From an uncultured Bacteroides sp. (lineage in GTDB: Bacteria; Bacteroidota; Bacteroidia; Bacteroidales; Bacteroidaceae), in contig CASDXG010000100.1 in assembly GCA_949285025.1 (NCBI GenBank), positions 1 to 61,903 of the forward strand: 61,903 nt of DNA. Reading direction: 5' to 3'. Positions 56,127-61,903 of this stretch are shown here, piece after piece. The first letter of the stretch is position 1; each line of letters starts with the position of its first letter. The translations under genes were made by a program, and so were the position numbers. The notes beneath the pieces were generated by a model. It was not told the origin of the DNA. It made no database searches and saw only the letters and a list, made by a program, of their open reading frames with translations.

Positions 56127-56294
56127 CTACCGAACGCAAAAATCTATCCCCATATATACAGCTGTAAAGCATACTGTCATAAAAAGATTAACCAACAGGT
56201 TGCCATCTTTCCAATCATCGCCTAATACAAAATTCCGAAGATATATATTTAAGGCAAACAACAAAACAAATGCAATCGCACTACGTTTCAACAT
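56127..56294 (-). CDS. Small two-helix membrane protein in the leu operon (55 aa)
   Basis: A short ORF of 55 codons between cimA (32 bp upstream) and leuB (53 bp downstream), on the same strand. The product has a basic start (MLKRSAIAFVLLFALNIYL), a first hydrophobic helix at about 5-22, a polar turn with GDDWKDGN, and a second hydrophobic helix (LLVNLFMTVCFTAVYMGI, about 33-50). That regular pattern and its fit in the operon argue for a real protein. I do not recognise the family; a membrane role such as amino acid or keto-acid related transport regulation would be speculation. Confidence 0.6.
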   Translation of the reverse strand: MLKRSAIAFVLLFALNIYLRNFVLGDDWKDGNLLVNLFMTVCFTAVYMGIDFCVR

Positions 56295-56326
56295 ATCTCT
56301 AAGTTATTTTTCTGTCCGTTTCACAT

Positions 56327-57856
56327 TTATTCTTTTTCAATGATGTTCAACATCTTAATCGTTGCCTTAATTGCAGCCTCTGTCTGGTCAGCGTCCAATC
56401 CACGTGTCCGGAACTCACGCCCTTCATACTCCCATGTTATAACGGTATGCACAAAAGCATCAGTACGTCCTCCCGGCGGAATCGTTACTGCATAATTCAA
56501 TAAACGTGGAAACTCCCGTTTCAAAAGACCCTTATAAATCTTACGCAATGCACGCACAAAGGCATCATACTGACCATCTCCCGAAGAACTTTCCTGATAA
56601 GTTTTCTTGTTAATTTCAATGTTCAACGTAGCCATCGGTTTCAGCCCTTTTGCCAACGTAACGAAATAACTCAACAGTTTCACCTTTTCTTCTTCACCAT
56701 CATGCTTCAGTACATCAGAAATAATATAAGGCAGATCCTCTTGTGTGACTAATTCTTTCCTGTCTCCCAGTTCGATAATACGCTCGGTGACTTTCTTCAT
56801 CGACTCCTCATCAAGCTCAAGTCCCAACCCTTCCAGATTCTTCCGTATATTAGCTTTTCCCGAATTTTTCCCTAATGCATACTCACGCACACGTCCAAAA
56901 CGTTCAGGAAGCAACTCATTGCAATACAAATTGTTTTTATTATCACCATCGGCATGCACTCCGGCCACCTGCGTAAATACGCTGTCGCCCACAATCGGTT
57001 TATTTGCAGGAATCGTCACTCCCGAATAAGACTCTACAACCCGGCTTACATCATTCAACCGACTTTCATCTATATTTGTTATCGCATGAAAATGATCTTT
57101 CAGAATCGCCTGTACACTTGCCAGTGGAGCATTCCCCGCACGTTCTCCCAAACCATTTATCGTTGTGTGAAGTCCTTTTACACCACTGAGCACGGCTGCC
57201 AGGACATTGCTTACAGCCAAATCATAATCGTTATGAGCGTGAAAATCAAAATGCAAATCAGGATAACGCTTTTTCATTTTCCTCATAAACTCAATAACCT
57301 GAAGCGGATTAAGGATACCCAATGTATCTGGTAACATAAACCGACGTATACCAGCATCTTTCAAGCCATCAATCAGCCTAAAAACATAATCAGGAGAATC
57401 TTTTATTCCATTACTCCAATCCTCAAGGTAAACATTCACATCCATATCAAGGGAGTGAGCATATTCCACTACCCCCCGTATATCGTACAAATGTTCCTGC
57501 AATGTCTTATGAAGTTGGAACAGGCAATGCCTTTCAGAACCTTTTGTCAACAAATTAATTACCCGGCAACCTGCCTTATGAATCCAATCGACAGAAATTT
57601 TCCCGTCAACAAAACCCAGCACTTCTACTTGTGACAAAAGATTCCGACGCGCAGCCCATTCGCATATCATGCGCACAGCCTTGAATTCTCCCTCTGACAC
57701 ACGAGCTGAAGCAACCTCAATACGGTCCACCTTCAAATCCTCAAGCAATAAACGGGCTATCATTAATTTCTCATGCGGAACAAATGAAACGCCACTGGTC
57801 TGCTCGCCATCACGCAGTGTCGTATCCATTATTTCTATACGAGGATGATTCTCCAT
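56327..57856 (-). CDS. Citramalate/2-isopropylmalate synthase-like enzyme (second LeuA paralogue)
   Basis: A 509-aa member of the LeuA/CimA family with an HMGL-like TIM barrel ([16 protein letters not shown] at the start, HFDFHAHNDYDLAVSN metal site, INGLGERAGNAPL) and a C-terminal LeuA dimer/regulatory domain (about 390-505). It differs clearly from LeuA encoded at 59934 in the same operon. A second synthase in a Bacteroidales leu operon most likely makes (R)-citramalate from pyruvate and acetyl-CoA for isoleucine synthesis; 2-isopropylmalate synthase or another acyl specificity is not excluded. It lies 39 bp after leuD. Confidence 0.82.
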   Translation of the reverse strand: MENHPRIEIMDTTLRDGEQTSGVSFVPHEKLMIARLLLEDLKVDRIEVASARVSEGEFKAVRMICEWAARRNLLSQVEVLGFVDGKISVDWIHKAGCRVINLLTKGSERHCLFQLHKTLQEHLYDIRGVVEYAHSLDMDVNVYLEDWSNGIKDSPDYVFRLIDGLKDAGIRRFMLPDTLGILNPLQVIEFMRKMKKRYPDLHFDFHAHNDYDLAVSNVLAAVLSGVKGLHTTINGLGERAGNAPLASVQAILKDHFHAITNIDESRLNDVSRVVESYSGVTIPANKPIVGDSVFTQVAGVHADGDNKNNLYCNELLPERFGRVREYALGKNSGKANIRKNLEGLGLELDEESMKKVTERIIELGDRKELVTQEDLPYIISDVLKHDGEEEKVKLLSYFVTLAKGLKPMATLNIEINKKTYQESSSGDGQYDAFVRALRKIYKGLLKREFPRLLNYAVTIPPGGRTDAFVHTVITWEYEGREFRTRGLDADQTEAAIKATIKMLNIIEKE

Positions 57857-57895
57857 TAGCGTATTTTTAATATCCTATTAATACATCACAGACGA

Positions 57896-58495
57896 TTATT
57901 TATTCTTCTGCTCGTAACGTTCTATTTTATCTTTATTTTTTACTAAAAAATCAATATCATCCAAGCCGTTCAACAAACAATGCTTTTTATAAGCATTTAT
58001 TTCAAAATATTCAGAACGCCCTGTAGCCTTATTCAATATCGTCTGGCGGGGAAGGTCAACGACAACCTCTGTTTTCGGATCCGCATATACCGAATCGAAT
58101 AACTCTTTCAAAAAAGATTCGCTGACTACAACCGGCAAGACAAAATTATTCAATTCATTATTTTTATGTATGTCCGCAAAAAAGCTCGATACAACAACCC
58201 GAAATCCATATCCGGCAATGGCCCATGCAGCATGTTCACGACTTGAACCTGATCCGAAATTTTTCCCTGCAACAAGAATCTGCCCGCTGTAAAGCGGATT
58301 ATTCAACACAAAATCCTTGTTTAAAGAACCATCCGGGTTATAACGCCAATCGCGAAACAAATTATCGCCAAAGAACTTTTCCTCTCGTGTCGTTGCTTTC
58401 AGGAAACGAGCCGGAATAATCTGATCTGTATCAACATTCTCCAAAGGAAGAGGGACACACGTGCTTGTCAATATCTCAAATTTCTGTTTCATCAC
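57896..58495 (-). CDS. leuD: 3-isopropylmalate dehydratase, small subunit
   Basis: A 199-aa LeuD, the swivelling domain of isopropylmalate isomerase. Signatures are PLPLENVDTDQIIPARFLK and AGKNFGSGSSREHAAWAI, with SSFFADIHKNN following. It forms a complex with LeuC, encoded 22 bp upstream. Normal length. Confidence 0.97.
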   Translation of the reverse strand: MMKQKFEILTSTCVPLPLENVDTDQIIPARFLKATTREEKFFGDNLFRDWRYNPDGSLNKDFVLNNPLYSGQILVAGKNFGSGSSREHAAWAIAGYGFRVVVSSFFADIHKNNELNNFVLPVVVSESFLKELFDSVYADPKTEVVVDLPRQTILNKATGRSEYFEINAYKKHCLLNGLDDIDFLVKNKDKIERYEQKNK

Positions 58496-58517
58496 TTCTG
58501 ATTTGCTATTGTTTAAT

Positions 58518-59915
58518 TCACATAAATTCTCTCGGATCAGTAATAACTCCTGTTATTGCTGCTGCGGCGGCCGTAAGCGGACTGGCTAAAAGTGTACGCG
58601 AACCTGGTCCTTGACGACCTTCGAAATTCCGATTACTGGTAGACACGGCATATTCCCCTGATGGGATTTTATCATCATTCATCGCAAGACAAGCCGAACA
58701 ACCCGGTTGACGAATCTCAAAACCGGCATCTTCCAATATTCTGTCCAAACCTTCATTATGAATCTGTTCTTTCACCATCCATGAGCCGGGTACCAACCAT
58801 GCCGTTACATTCGCCGCTTTCTTTTTCCCTTTCACAATCGATGCAAAAGCACGAAAGTCTTCTATTCGTCCATTGGTACAAGCTCCTAAAAAGACATAAT
58901 CAATTTGCTTTCCCAACAATTTCTCTCCGGCCCCGAATCCCATATAATTCATAGCCTTCGCAAAAGATGTTTTCTCCACATCGCTCATACCTTCCATCAT
59001 AGGAATTGCAGCATCTATCGCCATTCCCATACCCGGATTAGTTCCGTAAGTAATCATTGGTCTGATATCTTCTGCCTCAAAACGCACCTCTTTATCAAAG
59101 ACAGCATCATCTCCACTTCGCAAGGTTCTCCAATATGCCACTGCTTTATCCCATTCCTCTCCTTTAGGTGCATACTCACGTCCCTTGACATATTCGAAAG
59201 TCACTTCATCAGGAGCAATCATACCGCCACGGGCTCCCATCTCAATACTCAAGTTACATAAAGTAAGACGGCCTTCCATACTCAAACCGCGTATCGCCTC
59301 TCCTGCATATTCAACGAAATAACCGGTAGCACCACTGGTTGTCATTTTCGACATCATGTAAAGAGCCACATCTTTTGCTGTAACCCCCTTCCCCAATTTA
59401 CCGTCTATTGTAATACGCATCGTCTTAGGACGTGTCTGAAGAATACATTGCGAAGCCATAACCATTTCAACTTCACTTGTCCCAATACCAAAAGCAACAG
59501 CTCCCATCGCTCCATGTGTAGAAGTATGAGAATCGCCGCAAACGATAGTCATTCCCGGCAATGTCAACCCTCGTTCCGGACCGACAACATGGATAATTCC
59601 ATTTTTCTTATCCATCATTCCGAAATGGGTCAAGCCAAAATCTGCCGCATTTTTAGCCAATGTATCAACCTGTGTCTTAGATACCGGGTCGGCTATCGGT
59701 TTGTCTTGGTCATGTGTAGGCGTATTATGATCGGGCATACAATAGATACGCTCCGGACGGAAGCATTTCAACCCGCGCGCCCTTAAACCAGAAAAAGCCT
59801 GAGGGCTGGTCACTTCATGACAATAAAGACGATCAATATATAATTGTGTAGGTCCTTCTTCTATCTGTTGAACGATGTGTGCATCCCAAATTTTATCAAA
59901 TAATGTATTAGCCAT
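58518..59915 (-). CDS. leuC: 3-isopropylmalate dehydratase, large subunit
   Basis: A 465-aa LeuC with the aconitase-type [4Fe-4S] cluster. Signatures are [40 protein letters not shown] (cluster Cys) and [15 protein letters not shown] (two cluster Cys). With LeuD it converts 2- to 3-isopropylmalate, and in the citramalate route it can isomerise citramalate. Second gene of the operon, 18 bp after leuA. Confidence 0.97.
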   Translation of the reverse strand: MANTLFDKIWDAHIVQQIEEGPTQLYIDRLYCHEVTSPQAFSGLRARGLKCFRPERIYCMPDHNTPTHDQDKPIADPVSKTQVDTLAKNAADFGLTHFGMMDKKNGIIHVVGPERGLTLPGMTIVCGDSHTSTHGAMGAVAFGIGTSEVEMVMASQCILQTRPKTMRITIDGKLGKGVTAKDVALYMMSKMTTSGATGYFVEYAGEAIRGLSMEGRLTLCNLSIEMGARGGMIAPDEVTFEYVKGREYAPKGEEWDKAVAYWRTLRSGDDAVFDKEVRFEAEDIRPMITYGTNPGMGMAIDAAIPMMEGMSDVEKTSFAKAMNYMGFGAGEKLLGKQIDYVFLGACTNGRIEDFRAFASIVKGKKKAANVTAWLVPGSWMVKEQIHNEGLDRILEDAGFEIRQPGCSACLAMNDDKIPSGEYAVSTSNRNFEGRQGPGSRTLLASPLTAAAAAITGVITDPREFM

Positions 59916-59933
59916 ATCCTTTATCTTCTTCCT

Positions 59934-61430
59934 TTATTTTCTGAATTTATTAATACAATCAATATATGCTTCTACAGAAGCGGCAATAATATCTGTATTT
60001 GCCCCGAAACCATAATACATCTGCCCGTCATATTCTACCTGCATGTGTACTGTCCCGACATCGTCACTTCCCTTACTTATCGCCTGTATCGTAAATTCTT
60101 TTAACGTCATCTGCCGGTTAATTATCTTTTTCACGGCTTTAATAGCGGCATCTACCGGACCGTTTCCTGTAGCCGCTGCCTCGAACGACTCACCGGAGAT
60201 ACTCAAACCAAGACTGGCTACCGAACGCACGCCCACACCGCTTGTCACTTGCAAATATTCCAATTTGATATGATGATTCACATTTCTGTCTGCTCCGGCC
60301 AAGACCAATATATCATCATCCGTAATATCTTTCTTCTTGTCGGCAAGTTTCAGGAAGTCTTCGTAGACCTTATCCAACTTCTCTTGATTCATTTCCACTC
60401 CTAAAATATGTAAACGATGTTTCAATGCTGCACGCCCACTGCGAGCCGTCAGAACGATTGCATTATCATCAATGCCAACATCTTTCGGATTGATAATCTC
60501 GTATGTTTGCACATTCTTCAGTACACCATCCTGATGTATGCCCGAAGAATGAGCGAAAGCATTACGGCCGACAATCGCTTTATTAGGCTGAACCGGCATA
60601 TTCATCAGACTTGAGACCATACGGCTTGTGGGATAAATTTTCTGAGTATTGATATTCGTATCAATATTAATATTATGATGACAACGCAAAATCATAGCAA
60701 CTTCTTCAAGAGAAGTATTACCAGCCCGCTCACCAATCCCATTAATTGTCACTTCTACCTGACGTGCACCACTCAATACTCCGGCCATCGTATTGGCAGT
60801 AGCCATCCCCAAGTCATTATGACAATGCGTTGAAATGATGGCTTTGTCAATACCGTCCACATGCTCCATCAGATATTTGATTTTTTCTCCATATTCAGAC
60901 GGCAAACAATACCCCGTTGTGTCCGGGATATTCACAACCGTAGCTCCTGCTTTTATCACCGCTTCTACAACTCGCGCAAGATATTCATTGTCTGTACGAC
61001 CGGCATCTTCCGCATAAAACTCCACATCTTCCACATAACGACGGGCATATTTTACTGCAGCAACGGCACGTTCTATAATCTCTTCACGCGTTGCATTAAA
61101 TTTATATTGAATATGATAATCAGATGTCCCTATACCCGTATGAATTCTTTTATGCTTAGCATATTTCAAGGCATCAGCAGCAACATCAATATCTTTCTCC
61201 ACAGCCCGGGTCAAAGCACAAATAGTCGGCCAGGTAACAGCCTTAGATATCTCAATAACAGAATTAAAATCACCAGGACTTGATACCGGGAAACCGGCCT
61301 CGATCACATCTACTCCCAATGCTTCCAACTGTTTAGCTACCTGTATCTTTTCCACTGTGTTCAACTGACAACCCGGGACCTGCTCTCCGTCACGCAACGT
61401 TGTATCGAAAATAAATAATCTCTCACTCAT
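59934..61430 (-). CDS. leuA: 2-isopropylmalate synthase
   Basis: A 498-aa LeuA that condenses acetyl-CoA with 2-oxoisovalerate, the first committed step of leucine synthesis. It starts [19 protein letters not shown], followed by [31 protein letters not shown] (metal site) and [15 protein letters not shown]. The C-terminal allosteric domain (about 390-495, [20 protein letters not shown]) is the usual leucine-feedback region. First structural gene of the operon, about 115 bp downstream of the leader peptide ORF. Confidence 0.97.
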   Translation of the reverse strand: MSERLFIFDTTLRDGEQVPGCQLNTVEKIQVAKQLEALGVDVIEAGFPVSSPGDFNSVIEISKAVTWPTICALTRAVEKDIDVAADALKYAKHKRIHTGIGTSDYHIQYKFNATREEIIERAVAAVKYARRYVEDVEFYAEDAGRTDNEYLARVVEAVIKAGATVVNIPDTTGYCLPSEYGEKIKYLMEHVDGIDKAIISTHCHNDLGMATANTMAGVLSGARQVEVTINGIGERAGNTSLEEVAMILRCHHNINIDTNINTQKIYPTSRMVSSLMNMPVQPNKAIVGRNAFAHSSGIHQDGVLKNVQTYEIINPKDVGIDDNAIVLTARSGRAALKHRLHILGVEMNQEKLDKVYEDFLKLADKKKDITDDDILVLAGADRNVNHHIKLEYLQVTSGVGVRSVASLGLSISGESFEAAATGNGPVDAAIKAVKKIINRQMTLKEFTIQAISKGSDDVGTVHMQVEYDGQMYYGFGANTDIIAASVEAYIDCINKFRK

Positions 61431-61463
61431 TTTTCCACTTTTATCATTACAATATAACTAAAA

Positions 61464-61497
61464 AAAGCCTTTCACACAGGGAAGTGAGAAAGGCTTT
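61464..61497 (-). terminator. Attenuator terminator in the leu leader
   Basis: GAAAGGCTTT (61488-61497) and AAAGCCTTTC (61464-61473) pair over 10 bp, extended by CAC/GTG after one mismatch. In the minus-strand transcript a T-run follows (about 61463-61456). It lies 25 bases before leuA and after the leader peptide. Confidence 0.8.
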
Positions 61498-61559
61498 ACA
61501 TCAATATCTCCAAATATTATATACGCGATTCTCTTCCCCATTGGTCAACCCAATAGAAT
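61479..61559 (-). promoter_or_regulatory. Alternative hairpins of the leu attenuator
   Basis: In the minus-strand RNA, ATTGG (61550-61554) pairs with CCAAT (61540-61544) and ATTCT (61555-61559) with AGAAT (61528-61532), forming an early hairpin over the end of the leader ORF. GGGGAAGAGAA (61529-61539) can instead pair with TTCTC-ACTTCCC (61479-61490), which is the 5' arm of the terminator. Ribosome stalling in the leader would open the first hairpin and favour this antiterminator. Confidence 0.6.
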
Positions 61560-61601
61560 AATCGAACCACATAGCAACAAATATATAAACAAATCTTTCA
61601 T
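61545..61601 (-). CDS. Leu/Ile-rich leader peptide of the leu operon (18 aa)
   Basis: A short ORF with the product MKDLFIYLLLCGSIILLG: six leucines and three isoleucines in 18 residues. It starts 19 bases after the expected transcription start from the promoter at 61627-61657 and ends just before the antiterminator segment. This is the standard design of amino-acid attenuation: scarce charged tRNA-Leu or tRNA-Ile stalls the ribosome, changes RNA folding and lets transcription proceed into leuA. Leu codons are TTG and CTA. The regulation is inferred from sequence. Confidence 0.75.
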   Translation of the reverse strand: MKDLFIYLLLCGSIILLG

Positions 61602-61626
61602 ATATATCTTTTACTTTTTCGAGTTG

Positions 61627-61657
61627 CAAAGTTATAGATAGTTCTGGAAATTCCAAA
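61627..61657 (-). promoter_or_regulatory. Promoter of the leu operon
   Basis: On the minus strand TTTG (61654-61657), 19 bases, TAACTTTG (61627-61634). A full consensus match. Confidence 0.75.
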
Positions 61658-61903
61658 TAAAATGATAGATTTTTATCTTTATTCACATCAAAACCATAGC
61701 TAAAACAAGATAAAAGGAACATATTTTATAAAATAGAATATGCCTGTCATTCGGTTACCTCGATGAGATCATACAGTTCATAAAGCGCCACTCCACCGAC
61801 TGATGCCGCCATCCCCTTCCCCTCCCCTTTAGGAGGGAAAACAACAATCCCGCCGTAAGAAAGAACATTCCTCACGGCGGGATCTCAAAACGGCAACTCC
61901 CTA
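61658..61903. other. Upstream region of the leu operon and window end
   Basis: No convincing gene. At the right edge, five codons and a TGA on the minus strand (61885-61902) could be the tail of a gene entering from outside. An inverted repeat ATCCCGCCGT (61847-61856) with ACGGCGGGAT (61874-61883), followed on the minus strand by a T-rich stretch, would be its terminator. A purine/pyrimidine-biased tract lies at about 61811-61840. Confidence 0.4.
61847..61883 (-). terminator. Terminator of a gene beyond the right edge
   Basis: A perfect 10-bp stem (ATCCCGCCGT/ACGGCGGGAT) followed on the minus strand by TTGTTGTTTT. Confidence 0.6.

Noticed and set aside
61501-61722. A 73-codon minus-strand frame over the leu leader
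   Set aside because: It begins upstream of the consensus promoter and overlaps the short Leu/Ile leader ORF in another frame; composition does not look like a protein.
61742-61876. A GTG-started minus-strand frame of about 44 codons near the window end
   Set aside because: It covers a terminator-like hairpin and a purine-rich tract, so coding is unlikely.
1-61903. CRISPR arrays or insertion sequences
   Set aside because: No regularly spaced repeat array and no transposase gene were seen. The only recombinase is the integrase at 565.

Overview
The window is chromosomal DNA from a member of the order Bacteroidales. The evidence is the repeated TAnnTTTG promoter boxes (often with a TTTG about 19 bases upstream), A-rich leaders without strong Shine-Dalgarno sequences, order-typical families (DUF3276, DUF5606, DUF5020, PIF1-TPR helicase, long NusB), the B12-dependent mutA-mutB pair, and a leuA-leuC-leuD-cimA-leuB operon. 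The genus cannot be fixed from sequence alone.

Region 1 (1-8977) is an integrated mobile element of about 8.85 kb, visibly more AT-rich than the rest. It sits in a tRNA-Pro(GGG) gene between perfect 42-bp direct repeats (83-124 and 8936-8977). It encodes a tyrosine integrase, an HTH (excisionase-like) protein, a probable rolling-circle replication initiator of the phage gpII type, and cargo. The main cargo is a tight four-gene operon: small membrane protein, exported protein, SH3 lipoprotein, and HD-domain (p)ppGpp-hydrolase-like protein. It is preceded by a strong promoter and a leader of about 285 nt with nested and mutually exclusive hairpins. A Sel1-repeat gene follows. The insertion appears to have split an ancestral tRNA-Ser/tRNA-Pro transcription unit, and tRNA-Pro now has a promoter inside the element. 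This is the most likely place for an undescribed system.

Region 2 (9012-26460) is core chromosome: tRNA-Ser, mutS2, L-serine dehydratase, a HAD phosphatase and rplU-rpmA, then a convergent nusB-yajC-ybbR-coaE-DUF5606 operon, then DUF3276, rplY-pth-S4 protein, a two-gene chromate-type transporter, a BtuFCD-like ABC importer and a K+/H+-type antiporter. A lipoprotein gene (26599-27852) is bracketed by 74-bp direct repeats that each carry the same terminator.

Region 3 (27957-42231) holds an AspT/YidE-type transporter, methylmalonyl-CoA mutase (propionate pathway), a DUF5020 outer-membrane protein, a secreted EEP-family hydrolase, a 33-codon small gene with its own promoter and terminator, a PIF1-like helicase with TPRs, a Sua5/YciO protein, a MscS channel, a flavodiiron protein and a radical SAM protein.

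Region 4 (42371-54941) has an M13 peptidase, an ABC-F protein, purA with a Fur-family regulator, an AlkD-like HEAT protein, a dipeptidyl peptidase III-type enzyme, an AraC-type regulator, recQ, a TPR protein and msrA.

Region 5 (55012-61903) is the leucine operon on the minus strand, including a 55-aa two-helix membrane protein between cimA and leuB. Upstream of leuA there is a complete-looking transcription attenuator: a promoter, an 18-residue leader peptide with six Leu and three Ile, alternative hairpins and a terminator.
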